Source of the DNA: Chamaelirium japonicum
Lineage: Eukaryota > Streptophyta > Magnoliopsida > Liliales > Melanthiaceae
Direction of reading: 5' to 3'
DNA: 64,000 bases
NCBI GenBank assembly: GCA_947650365.1
Contig: OX393550.1
Coordinates: forward strand, 117,487,515-117,551,514
Below the pieces are notes generated by a model. That model did not search any database and had not been told where the DNA came from. It was given only the letters and a program-made list of their open reading frames with translations. The translations under genes and the position numbers were made by a program. This document shows positions 44,092 to 55,321 of this stretch, in pieces. Each line of letters starts with the position of its first letter. Positions within the stretch are counted from its first letter, which is position 1.

Positions 44092-45263
44092 TCTCTTTTT
44101 AGCGTTCCAATTTGTACCCAATAATTTAGAACAATCTTCGAGCATAGGCAGTTGGTGTGATGTATAACTAAAATTGCAATTGGTAAAAAATATAACAATT
44201 ATAATGATTTTTGATATGATTAATAGGTGTTGCTATGGATCTTATTCCTTCACCACCATGTACGCCTGAGTATGTTCCTTCTACCCCTCCGGAGACTCTA
44301 AAAGTGGGGCAGGACATAGATGAGATCATCCCACAAGCGTGTGACCTTAAGGTTGTCGGGCAACCACCACAACCTGAGGACTTCCCTCATCATGGCCATT
44401 TTTCTCACTCCAACAACATTGTCTTACACGCGGCTGGCTCCAATGAGTTTGCCTCACAGGTACGATGTTATTCCGTAATTAAATAAATATAAAAAACCGT
44501 ACTACTAACTTATATTCAATATAAAATATAAATTTAATAAAAAACTATATAATTATTTATCAAGTTTATCTTTAGTTAAATAAAATTTTATCATGTTTAC
44601 ATTTACATACTTTATATATGCAAAATAGGATTAATATCGCCGAAGGAAGCATGATAAATCTGAAAACAAATCATTGCAACTAGAGCGAGTGAATACATCA
44701 ATAAAGGATCCCAATACAGTGTTTCATAAGCGCTCAATGGGTCAAGTCGCCAGGAGACAAAGAGAAAAGAAAAAAATAGCCAGGGAAAACACTATTACAA
44801 TATTAACAGCTGAAAATTCAGAACAACTGCCGACTAAAAATCTAGAGATATCAGACAAATCAACAAAGGATCCCCATATAGTGTTTCAAAAGCGCTCAAT
44901 GGGTCAAATTGCTAGGAGACAAAGAGAAAAGGAAGAAAAAGCGAGGGGCAAGGCTTTGATGATATTATCAACTGAAATTTCAGATCAACGTCCGACTGAA
45001 AATCTAGAGATGTCAGACAAATCAACAAAGGTTTCCAAGATAGTGTATCAAAAGCGCTCAATGGGTCAAATTGCTAGGAGACAAAGAGAAAAAGAAGAAA
45101 AAGACAGGGGTAAGGCTTTGACGATATTATCAACTGAAAATTCAGATCAACGTCCGATTGAAAATCTACAGATGTCAGACATACCGGTATTCCAACAAAG
45201 GCAAATGAAGAGGACAAGAAATGATCCCGAGATATTGGATTATTCACGCTCCATGGGTCAACG

Positions 45264-47399
45264 TGTTAGGATTGATGTGTTCTAAGCTTGTAAAACTTTA
45301 AGTTTTGGTCTAATAAAGATTGATAGTTATTATTATATGAGATGCATAATGGTACATAACATAGTTATGTGTTCTTTTAATGAACAGAGAGCCATGGTTA
45401 TATGGTAGTCCACTGAGTTGAAGACTGAGTGGATTGGTCCCATATAATCTAAATCAGTTCGTAGCTATGATCAGGTTGGTCGCCTCATCATGATAAGCTG
45501 TTGGCGATGACAGTTCATGGGAAGTATTCACCATGGTCATCACCAGGCACAGTGTCTGTGGCTGAACGGAACTAACACGGTGTACAGATCAGTGAGCAGA
45601 CACTGATACACTAAGCCGTGTTTCTGCTTAGGGTAAAACGGTCGTAAACCCTGAGGAACCACGTCTGATGGACTAACCAGTTGCGTGGTGCTTTAGCGCA
45701 CCAATGTGTGAGGATCCATATACAGTGATCCAAAACCACGGTGTACTGGGTTACCCGGCTGGCGTTGCATTAGCGTGTCACTCCTGCAGGCCATCCACAC
45801 CCCTGAAGGGAGGTGCGTTCCTTGGTATGACTTACACTGTACCAAACCCAGGCCTGGTGGTCACCAGTTTGACTATTGACCGGGTTCGATTACTTGACGG
45901 GGTAATCAGAGGTACGATGTATAGGTCAACCTGGAAGGAACCAAGTCACATGATCATTCGAGTCTGACGGTAGTCTCCACCGCTCGAAGTGAATCATGGC
46001 ATCAAGTGGAGGGACAACGGGTTTACCACTACTAAGCGGAGAGCAGGGGTATGATGGAGAACATAGTAAGTCTGGGTGAATTGGAGTGCAGCCTGCGTCG
46101 CACTCTGGGTGGCTACGCAGGTTAACTCGAGCTCAGAGGATCGATGGTACACTCGGGTAGTGTGTCGATCAAGCTTGAGTTGGAAGCCATGAACCCCAGT
46201 CCCTGATGGTTCCACCTTATCAACATTATGTACGGTTCTTGAACCATCTCCTCGGAACACCATAAGCATTAGGAGGAAGAAAGAAGTATACGCTCCGTGT
46301 GTGCTTGGCACTACAGCACGGTAGATGCGTAACTACATACGAGTTCTAAGGGTTATGCCCGAGACTAGTACAGAGCCGCATGTAGTAATCCCTAGCCATA
46401 AGTGAACTTCGCTGCATAGGTGCGATGCACCGGGGTATGCTGCAAGTTGACTAGTTGACTTTGCTAGAGGCACCCTCTGGTGGCCTCAGTTAATAGTAGG
46501 TAACTAGTAGATATCACTTAAGTAATGGCCGCTAGGTATCGCACGCTAGAAATGGTCAAAATGAGGCATCATGGCGTTTTGGTAAAAACCTCACTCCGCT
46601 GGATCTCACTGTTGGCCGACCCTAGCAGTGGGAGACCTTGCTAGGGCCGGCCCTATGTTGTAGGGATAAGAATCCCTCATCTATAGGGCCGGCCATATAG
46701 ATAGGGATAGGGCTAAGAATCGGTTAAGATCGAGCCCTAAAAAGTGGGAAAACAGATAAATACGTGGAGAGATAAAAAGGAGATAATGGAGAGATATTTG
46801 TGGGAGGTTTTTATCCCCTTGGATTCTTATCCAAAGGGGAAGGCCGACCCTATATAAAGGGCTATAGGGGGCCGTCCCTAGTGTTGAAAAAACTGAACCC
46901 CCCCTCCCCTCTCATCTCTCTAGTTCTCTCTCGAATCCATCTCCCGTTTCCCGCTTGCAACTTCGTCTTCCTCGCATGGAGTTCTGAAGAAGGAGAAGGG
47001 TCGTTCTTCGGAGGCACTCAGAGATCCGAGAACGACGTTTCGTGCATCGTGTGAGATCGGGTGAACAAGAAGGCAACGTCTCCAATCGTACCATCGGTAT
47101 CTTCACGAACGATCTTCCGTCTCCATCGATAAAGAAGACAATTCTCCGCGGTTAAAAGATCTGTACAAAAGGTATGCGTAATCTAACATGTAGATCTAGC
47201 GAGTATTATGATTTGCATGCATGCTAGTTAATCATTACGCTAGATTGCCGTTAGGGTGTTCGATTCACGTGCATACGCATACACACATATGTAGATTAGT
47301 TTCGATGAAAGTTTAAATCGTGTAACGTGCACCATGAACGGTCTTTCGACCGCAAAATCGCTTCCGCTGCGAGCCTCGACCATGGATTAATTTCCAACA
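45264..47399 (+). mobile_element. Solo LTR inserted in the Helitron coding exon
   Basis: A 2,136-bp element with TGTTAGG...CCAACA ends has a 5-bp target duplication CAACG (45259-45263 and 47400-47404). A TATA box TATATAAA lies at 46851-46858, followed by a pyrimidine-rich leader. There is no primer-binding site, gag or pol, so this is one LTR left after recombination. The same family lies inverted at 56167-58482. The short frames inside both copies match each other because the LTRs match, not because they encode a protein. Confidence 0.93.
46851..46858 (+). promoter_or_regulatory. TATA box of the solo LTR
   Basis: TATATAAA is followed about 30-60 bp later by CT-rich leader sequence. This fixes the LTR orientation as plus. 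The other copy has CTATATATGAG on the minus strand at the matching place. Confidence 0.6.
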
Positions 47400-47682
47400 C
47401 AACGTGCTAGAAAGCAAAAAGAAAGGGAGAAAAGAGCTAGGGAAATGATTGTGACGAGAGAAACAACTCCAGCTTCTGAACATCTACTGGCAGCTTCTGA
47501 ACATCTTCTGATTGCAAATCATGTTTCAGAACCAGTTGATAATGAGGAGCAACCTTTGCAACACAACACGTAAGTTACATATATTAAAGAAAATGCATAA
47601 TATTTTTTACTTAATTTGAATTAATCATAAGAATTATCAATGTTTTAAAATTTAACATCATATTATGTTGGTTCGTGTTCAG

Positions 47683-50068
47683 AACTGTAGAAGTCGAAGC
47701 AATTGATGAGGATGAGGACTTAAATGAACCTCATTTACATGGGGAACAACTAGGCCGTCATTTTCTTGGTCGTATGGATGTCTTATGCCCTATGTGTTCG
47801 GCTATGCACTTTATTGACGAGCGATTAGTCAAATCCTTTGTGAGGTCACCACGATTCGGCACTTGCTGTCTTGAAGGAAAGATAAGATTACCGTTGCTTA
47901 AGGTTCCCCCCCAACCAATTAAAGATTTATTTGATGGTGACGATAGTCGTAGTAGATCTTTCCGGCTACATGCTAGAGATTACAATAATGCAAATGCATT
48001 TACAAGCCTCGGTGTGCAGAGAGATTCACGTGTTTTTATGGGCAAAGGACTTAGACCATTCACGATACATGGAGAGCTTCGACACCAAACGGGAGCCTTA
48101 TTGTCAAGACAAGATCAAATATCATCGTATGCACAGCTCTATATTTACGATCCATCACAGGCATTGCAAATTCGCGAAAATAGGAATGAGAATCTTGATG
48201 GTTCTATCCTCCGGATTATAGAATACACTCTTATAGAGTGCAATCCCTTCATTGTCAAATTTAAAAGAGCACACAAATTATTGAGTACGGTGGATAATGA
48301 AGGGTCGAATGTGCATGCATACTTGCATTATTCCAAATCTACTGACCAACGATGCTATAACTTACCAAGCTCTGATGAAATTGCGGTTGTTCTACCAAGA
48401 GACAGGACAACGTACTCTAAAGTGCGAGATATTAAGATTTACTTGCGCAGTGAACAGTCGCTAATGACCATTAGTGAGTGTCATCCGGCGTACCTGCCGC
48501 TCCATTACGTCCTTCTTTTTCCATACGGTGAGCTTGGGTGGCACGAAGATATGAAGAAATGGGACATAGTTAGAAATGTGACAACAAATACAAGACTAAC
48601 ACAGATGGATTACTACAACTACAGACTATTCCAAAGACCCACCGAATACTCAACAATCCTCAGAGCATGTAAGTTGTTTCAAGAGTTCATCGTCGACGCT
48701 TGGGCAGCAACGGAGCAGAACAAGATGAACTGGTGCAGAGACAATAAAAAAAAACTCGTACCAAGTTATACCAGGGGTTAACTGATGTTGCCGCACAAGG
48801 CCTTGACCCCAATCATGTCGGAAAAAGGATTATCTTACCGTCCACACATATTGAAAGTGCCACATGTTTGAGATATTCCAAGATTCTATGGCAATCACGC
48901 GGTATAATCACCATCCTGATATATTCCTGACAATGACCGCAAATCCAAAACGGGATGAGATTACACAAGAATTAATAGGTGACCAGAAATCAACAGATCG
49001 TCCGGATTTGATTTCTAGAGTTTTTGAGCTGAAAAGAAAGGCACTGATGAAAGAGATAAAGCTTAATGGGGTTTTCGGTAAGGAAGTTGACCACGTCTAC
49101 ACTATTGAATTCCAGAAGCGAGTATATGCACGCGTTGATATTTCTACGTTCCCAAGATAAGATCCGAAATGCTACGGATGTTGATAAAGTTGTACGAGCA
49201 GAACTACCGAGCCGCGATGATTCAATTCTATACCAAACAATCATCACATGCATGATACATGGGCCTTGCGGTGCACGGAACACGACAACACCCTGTATGG
49301 ATAACGGATGATGCACAAAAAGATATCCGCGGGACTTTTGTGATGCAACTACAATGGACCAGGATAGTTATCCTGTTTATCGTAGACGTGACACCGATAG
49401 CTTCCGTACACGTGATGGTCATCTAATTGATAATCGAGATATAATACCGTATAACCCGTACCTAATAAGAAAGTTCAACTGTCATATCAACGTCGAGGTC
49501 TGTGCTGGGCTGCGATGCGTTAAATATATACATAAATACATCTATAAAGGGCACGATCGAACAACGATCGTTATGGGAGGGGTAGATGAAATAAAGGATT
49601 ACCTTGATGCGAGATACATTGGTCCAACAGAGGTATCATGGCGGATTTTTCAACATTCGATGCACGAGGAAATACCAAAGGTCGAGCGACTTGTCATTCA
49701 TATACCGGGAGAGCACCGAGTTTTATTTGATCCTAACATGGAGATTGAACAGATTCTTCAAAATGCCAGTACGCAAAAGTCTACTTTGACTGCTTTTTTT
49801 GACTGTTGTGCGTTAAACCAAGAAGCAAGCAGCCTGACATATCAAGAATTTCCATAATATTTTGTATGGAATAAGTCGCAAAAGAAATGGACCAAACGAA
49901 AATCTGGCTTTGCGATTGGTAGGATGTTTTTTGCAAGTCCTAGCTCTGGCGAAAGGTTCTACATGCGGCTTCTATTGACCGTCGTTCGAGGACCGACATC
50001 TTTTGAAAGCTTACGCACTGTTGATAATGTACTGCACAATACATTCAAGGCTGCATGCATCGCGAGAT
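47683..50068 (+). pseudogene. Helitron Rep (HUH endonuclease) region, disrupted
   Basis: After acceptor TTCAG (to 47682) the frame encodes HFLGRMDVLCPMCSAMHFID, the Helitron N-terminal cysteine region, and the Helitron-like N domain up to about 48770. There an A-rich run shifts the frame. Matching pieces continue in other frames: IFQDSMAITRYNHHPDIFLT, DHVYTIEFQKR, then KYIHKYIYKGHDR, which carries the two spaced tyrosines of the Rep Y2 motif. The catalytic HUH (usually PHAH after QKRGL) is lost. The site reads YMHALIF with a frame change, so the second His is absent. A stop lies at 49856. The nuclease cannot be active. Confidence 0.85.
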
Positions 50069-50070
50069 GA

Positions 50071-51942
50071 TTGCTAGAGGACGATCAGGAGTGGGTACAA
50101 TGTCTTCAAGAAGCAACAATAATGAAGACCGGACAACAATTGAGGAGGCTATTCGCTGTCATTCTTTTACATTGCTCCCCGGTAGAACCACATAGACTAT
50201 GGAGGCACTTCCACGAAAATATATGTGATAACCTAGCCCACAGGATACGCAACACATATATGATCACAGTGCCAAGTGAAAATGAGGTCGAGGACTACGG
50301 ACTCTACCTACTGAATCAGTTGCTTGTCGAATCTGGTAAGAGTCTGATCGACTATCCTCACATGCCAATGTATACATCAAACTGGTGCACAGTGCCCGGT
50401 AATAGGTTAATCATCGATCACCAGCAACTAGAACACGAGGCCAAACAGTCTGATCCGCAGAAGAATATCACCAAGCTTAATGCTTGCCAGCATGCTGCTT
50501 TCGATCGGATATTTTCGTCGGTCATAGAGAACAAAGGCATGATGTTCTTCCTAAATGGCGGAGCAGGGACCGGGAAGACTTTCCTATACAATACTTTAGC
50601 AACGATGTGTCGAAGCCTTGGTCATATCGTGGTCGCAGTCGCGTCATCAGGGATTGCATCGCTTCTTCTCCTTGGAGGGCGGACAGCACATTCCACATTT
50701 AGTATACCGCTAAATGTCATGGACAATTCGGTATGCAGATTCAGTAAGCAGTCGATCCAGTCAGAGCTACTGCAACAGGTGAAGTTGATCATATGGGATG
50801 AAGTTCCAATGCAACACAAGTACTGCGTTGAAACTGTCGATCGGACGCTTCGTGACATACGCGAGGTCGATCGGCCATTCGGAGGCATCACGGTTGTACT
50901 TGGTAGCGACTTTCGACAGATATTGCCTGTGATACCAAAGGGTTTACGTGAGCAAATCATTGCCGCTACTCTGCAAAGGTCTACATACAAGTGCTAACTC
51001 TTACAATAAATATGCGACTGGATTCAAGGAATGATCATAATGTTGCTTTTGTAGAATTCTTGCAACAGGTATTTAATAGATTTAGTTTCAATATTCAATT
51101 TCAATGATTATTTCATATATTATCGCACCGCCTCAAATTCATATGCATTTCTTGCGATATCTCTCATCTAATCCAGGTTGGTACAATTCCGTAAGAGGAC
51201 ATCGAACTACCACCGGAGATGCACATATGCCCCACACTAGATGATTTGGTCACCAGGGTGTACCCATACCTGGACGTGATCGAGGTTGTTACGCCAGGAT
51301 ACCTTACAGAGCGTATTATACTATCTGCAAGAAATGACGCCATCGATATGATCAATTGTGCAATACTAGATCGGTATTCGGGGGAGTCCAAGTGCTACTT
51401 CGCAGCAGACTCAATCGCAGAGGATGAAAATGATCAGAGTATTACATCCCGATACCCCCTTGAGTTCTTGAACTCACTTAATCCATCAGGTTTACCACCG
51501 TTCAAGCTAGAGATCAAGGTTGGGAGTCCAGTCATACTTCTTAGGAATATCGCTCTGAAAGATGGTCTTTGCAATGGAACGCGACTAATGGTGACCAGAT
51601 GTGCGGCACGAATCATCGAAGCAAGGATTCTAACCAGTGATAAAGCTGGAAATTTGGTATTCATCCCAAGGATATCCCTCACTCCCTCGAATTCTGAAAT
51701 TTCGATCAACATGACAAGACACCAGTTCCCAGTTTGACTAGCGTATGCTATGACAATCAATAAATCTCAGGGATAATCGTTGTCAGTCATCGGAGTCGAT
51801 CTATGTACCCCGATATTTACTCATGGACAACTGTATGTGGCACTCTCCCAGTGCACAAATTTTGACTATGTTAGTGTCCTGCTACCGGAAGATAGTCCAA
51901 ACAACATGACAAATATTGTCTACCCAGAGGTCTTATTATAAA
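50071..51942 (+). pseudogene. Helitron PIF1-like helicase region, disrupted
   Basis: The region carries helicase motif I GGAGTGKT, motif [11 protein letters not shown] and motif [18 protein letters not shown] frameshift near 50990 precedes [19 protein letters not shown]. An intron-like gap follows (51070-51177), and then the C-terminal part 51219-51737 with [11 protein letters not shown] and GLCNGTRL. Two nonsense codons (TGA at about 51736, TAA at about 51770) interrupt RLAYAMTINKSQGQ-type sequence. The arginine-finger region reads ALSQCTN where ALSRCTN is usual. It ends [13 protein letters not shown] at 51942, a normal Helitron C-terminus. Inactive. Confidence 0.87.
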
Positions 51943-52216
51943 TTATAAATCAAAAGGTATGAATCAACATGAACAAAGTTTTCTAAAATTTATTCTGTGA
52001 TATTAAGTCCAATAGGTAAAATATATGCATCGTTATATTGTAGGAGTGCCTAATTTGCCATGACACTGGAAAAGTGGAATGCTTGAGGACCTACTGCATG
52101 TATGACTACATTGCCCACACGTAAGTAATAAGTAATACACTCAATCGTTGTCTTAGTTCTATATGTGTACTACACAAACAGTGTTTCTCACCAATGTTTG
52201 TTCTCAACAGGTATTG

Positions 52217-53011
52217 TGTCACGCCCCGGATCTGACTACAAGGGTAAACCAGTCAAACCCGGGGGTGATGGGGTTTTAAGGGTAAGTCAATGTTATAAGG
52301 TTTCGAGGTTGTTTGTATTATTTAGTTATTTATTACTAATTTATCATTAACTACTTACTAGCTGATAAGAGGCCAGTGTGACTCTCCTCTCTCCGACTAC
52401 CTCTAGAGCATCCAGCGCCTTGACGATCTGCTTCAACCACCTGTCGGCCTCCACTGGATTAGGATCACCCCTGAAGGTTGGCGGCTTCAGTGTCTGAAAG
52501 TCCTTCAGGAGCTTTCCCATCCTGTCTCCATCTGCCCTCAGCCCTTCCTGGGCTGCTTGTTGGGCCTGAGCCTGGGCCAAGGCGGCCTGAGCTGCTGCAG
52601 CCTGCTCTTGGGCAGCCGCTTGCTGCTGGGCAACCATGGCTTGCTGTTGCTGCAGCATGGCTTGTTGTTGCTGCATCATCTGAGTCATAGTGCGGAACAT
52701 CTCCATGGGATTAGGAGCCAGTACCGGATCAGACGTCTCAGGAGGAGAGGGTCTACCCCTAGTGCCAACCATCTGCAATAAGCAAATCTATCAGGCACTC
52801 AACTAGACGAAACTAGCCTACAACTAAATCCCTTAGGATCATATCCCTAAGCTCTGATACCAGCTGTCACACCCCATCCTCCTCCCTTGCCGCGGCCCAC
52901 TTGGACGGGGGACGCCTCTGCGACCCCAGCGATGGTCCTCGTCGGGAGGACCAACCCCATCACCCCCAGGTTTGACTGGTTTACCCTTGTAGTCGGATCC
53001 GGGGCGTGACA
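52217..53011 (-). mobile_element. Ty3/gypsy derivative with inverted LTR ends
   Basis: The target duplication is TATTG (52212-52216 and 53012-53016). On the minus strand a 5' LTR starts TGTCACGCCCCGG at 53011 and ends near 52867 (GGTGTGACA). It is followed by the primer-binding site TGGTATCAGAGC and a gag start (NPMEMFRTMTQMMQQQQ, LKPPTFRGDPNPVEADRWLK). Instead of a 3' LTR in the same orientation, the other end (52217-52276) is the first about 60 bp of the LTR in reverse, so both termini read TGTCACGCCCCGGAT inward. It is 795 bp. Confidence 0.85.
52350..52778 (-). pseudogene. gag: Truncated gypsy gag N-terminus
   Basis: About 140 residues: VGTRGRPSPPETSDP, a Gln/Ala-rich helix, then the gag core start FQTLKPPTFRGDPNPVEADR and KALDALEVVGERRVTLASY. 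The capsid is cut off after that point by the inverted LTR segment. Confidence 0.85.
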
Positions 53012-53475
53012 TATTGCGTCAAGAACGAAGACTCAACCCCTATTAAGGGTTGGCTTTGCCCGATGGATAAGGCCATAATCGACACTTTAGCACGTGATAC
53101 TACTTAAAGATTTATGTTGGATTACAATAAGCATGGAATATATTGTTATACTCCAGTGACCTGATAGTGTTTCTCCAGTGATGTTATGGATGTAATAAAA
53201 TAGATCAAGTTAGACTCCATTAACCTGATAGTGTTTCAATCGTTGTCTTAGTTCTATGTGATGGTCATCTATTGGGTTCAAATATGCTACTTTATCCTAC
53301 CTATCCGTGTTTCTTCTAATATTTCCATAAATATCTTTTTTTATAAATTACTGTAATTATAGATGAATTTCTTTTCTATATACTTATGTCTGTGCCTTGC
53401 ACAATTTGTATGAGGATGATAATGTGTAATCAATTAATTTTTCACTAAACAATTTTGAACAGGAATAAATAAAAG

Positions 53476-53805
53476 ATGTTGTACTACAATGGCAGAATGG
53501 GTAGACATGCATTCATGGCGTTCGAGGGGAGATGGTATACACTAAATGCCATTCTACAACCGATGATATTTGATACTTCAACTGGGATAAGAAAACTTAA
53601 GTATCTGCGAATGATTGATTCGATGGAGGAGGACGGCTTACAAAAAATCTACACTGAGATTTGGAGCAATGGACAAAGACAAGATATCGTTATCTTTGCA
53701 AATCCAGAAAACAAAGAAATTGTATCCATTCGATGTATGGTTCGTAGGATTCTTCAGCGATGTGGTTGTGATGCAGATCCACTTCTCTATATCTCTCCAT
53801 TTTAA
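53476..53805 (+). CDS. 110-residue unrecognised protein between the helicase and the Helitron 3' end
   Basis: An ATG follows an acceptor-like TGAACAG (53455-53461). The frame encodes MLYYNGRMGRHAFMAFEGRW and continues with DSMEEDGLQKIYTEIWSNGQ, IVIFANPENKEIVSIRCMVR and CGCDADPLLYISPF. There are no stops over 109 codons in AT-rich DNA, and composition is protein-like. It has no signal peptide or membrane segment, and a small Cys cluster lies at the end. It may be the last exon of the same transcript as the cysteine-rich exons, or a host fragment captured by the Helitron. The family is not recognised. Confidence 0.5.
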   Translation: MLYYNGRMGRHAFMAFEGRWYTLNAILQPMIFDTSTGIRKLKYLRMIDSMEEDGLQKIYTEIWSNGQRQDIVIFANPENKEIVSIRCMVRRILQRCGCDADPLLYISPF

Positions 53806-54218
53806 GTGTTATGATTCATCAATTAAACCAATTGCGTGTTAGAACCAATTGTGAATTATGTTTTAATAATTTTATGAAACTCTACTTTTTTATGATTTTG
53901 TGATATCATGATATTGATCATTTTTGTTGTACGATTTGAATCTTTTACTTCCTGTGAGTTTACATCTTCATTGAATATGCCAGCGAATGTCCCAATATTG
54001 GCTGCTATTGGTGGTGTATGGGTCGTCGGTCTGTCGAGTCGGGGCTGCTGTAGGCTGGTGTTATCGCTGAAAGTGTTTTGTTGCCGAAGACGATCAGGTG
54101 TGTTGCCGCCGAATACAACGGTATGGGTGGGGGTGGTAATAATCGATGGGGGTCTTGCCGTCGAAGGTTGAAAATGCTTTGTCGTTAGGTGTGTTGCCGC
54201 CGAAGGCGGCTCGCTGCA

Positions 54219-54244
54219 GTGCCAAAGGCACGGGCATGCACTAG
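54219..54244 (+). terminator. Helitron 3' terminal hairpin and CTAG
   Basis: The stem is GTGCC/GGCAC with loop AAA (54219-54231), then GGGCATGCA and CTAG at 54241-54244, with T next. This is the structure used by Helitron transposase to end rolling-circle transfer. Confidence 0.85.
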
Positions 54245-54499
54245 TACAAATACAACAGAAGCAATGGATTATAATTAACACATAAACTCTGATCAAAGTC
54301 TCATGAGGACAATGCAACACACATCAACCATTTAGACTTCGGTTTAATGTTTGTGCGCGAAGATAAATTGATAAAAACTAAGTTATTATTATGCTAATAC
54401 TTGAACAATAATTATTTTTTCATTCAAACTACTAAAAATCAAGTTTACAAATTGTGTATGCCAACATAAAACCTAAACCAAGTGAATGAGTCATCTTTT

Positions 54500-55316
54500 T
54501 CTTGCATCATCATTATAAATCATCATGACTCTATTCATGCATCATCATGATTCTGTGTATACATCATCACTATGCATCATCGTGACTCCGTGCTCTAAAA
54601 AAAAAAATTATTAAACAAATTGTACATAATCAAGTCTTAAGGTTAATTTGTAATATATATTTAAATAAAAACTAATCTTTTGTTCCTTTTCTTCAATATG
54701 TAATCCATCTCAATGGATCTGAATATTTTATTATTTTTTTGATGGTAAAAGCAGTATAAACCATAAATTCGTACATTTTTTTTTATCATTTATCAATGTG
54801 GTCGGTTTTTCAATCGCATAAATATATCGATCATATATTCTACAATGCACATTGTCCTGAATATTTACCCTGGTCCCTAGTCAAATCCTGAATTTAAACA
54901 AATCAATATCGATATAAATCTTACATGATAATTAAATAGTGTCAACGATTACCTGTGTTAATGGCTATTTAATTATTGTATTGGTTTTTCAATAATCGTC
55001 TCTACCGCCTTTCCAAATAGTAAAACATCTAGAGTTGCTTATATATCACCAACTATAATGTATATCGCATATCAATATAAAAATCTTAGTTAATATAGAA
55101 GTTATTAATATTTGAAAGTAATATTACTGTTTAAAAGAAAAGGAATATTTAACCTTTGTGAAAAACAATGATTTCTCAACCTACAACGATTGTAGAAATT
55201 ATGATTTTCAAATGTCGCAATCTTTGAACTGCACTTATGGCATACAGTATACCACATTCCTTTCTTAAAATATATATAATAAAGTGTGACGTTCATCCTA
55301 AAATACAATGACTATA
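54500..55316 (-). pseudogene. RPA-like protein, C-terminal part
   Basis: The minus strand encodes KKGMWYTVCHKCSSKI and FYNRCRLRNHCFSQR at about 55290-55155, like the zinc-ribbon of the large replication protein A subunit, with one Cys apparently lost. Further left the DNA is AT-rich with decayed pieces such as IYDRYIYAIEKPTT near 54800. The gene is cut at 55317-55321 by a Gypsy element, and its upstream exons lie at 62854-64000. Confidence 0.6.
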
Positions 55317-55321
55317 GATCT

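Larger units (their letters stand above)
44235..47569 (+). pseudogene. Helitron protein N-terminal exons with 54-residue basic repeats
   Basis: The first exon, 44235-44460, encodes MDLIPSPPCTPEYVPSTPPE onward and has a GT donor. The next exon runs from about 44641. It holds three 162-bp units (44704, 44866, 45028), each encoding RSMGQIARRQREKEEKARGK-like sequence with a Ser/Thr spacer, plus a shorter fourth copy. The frame is cut at 45263 by a solo LTR and resumes at 47400 (RARKQKEREKRAREM) up to a GTAAG donor after 47569. If the LTR and one CAACG duplication are ignored, the reading frame is continuous. The basic repeats may bind nucleic acid, as proposed for N-terminal regions of Helitron Reps; this is inference. 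Confidence 0.75.
52044..53107 (+). pseudogene. Cysteine-rich exons after the helicase, unrecognised
   Basis: Exon 52044-52120 encodes ECLICHDTGKVECLRTYCMY then DYIAHT and has a GTAAGT donor. The next exon starts at 52211, is interrupted by the Gypsy chimera (52217-53011), and resumes at 53017 with CVKNEDSTPIKGWLCPMDKA, ending in TAA at 53105-53107. Skipping the insert and one TATTG copy restores one frame. The C-x2-C and paired Tyr-Cys pattern suggests metal binding. Upstream, ATAAATCAAAAG followed by GTATG after the helicase stop could be a donor, so this may once have been spliced to the helicase. The family is not recognised. Confidence 0.5.
44235..54244 (+). mobile_element. Autonomous-type Helitron, decayed
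   Basis: Rep and PIF1-like helicase sequences run left to right. The 3' terminus at 54219-54244 has the hairpin GTGCC-AAA-GGCAC followed by GGGCATGCA and CTAG, then T, the canonical Helitron end. The 5' TC end was not located and lies left of the first exon, possibly in the CT-rich DNA. The start given is the first coding exon. The element is broken by a solo LTR (45264-47399), a Gypsy chimera (52217-53011), frameshifts and stop codons. Confidence 0.85.

Noticed and set aside
45704-45967. Shared frame also found at 57851-58072 on the other strand
   Set aside because: The apparent conservation comes from two copies of one solo LTR. Both frames are short and LTRs of this size are noncoding.
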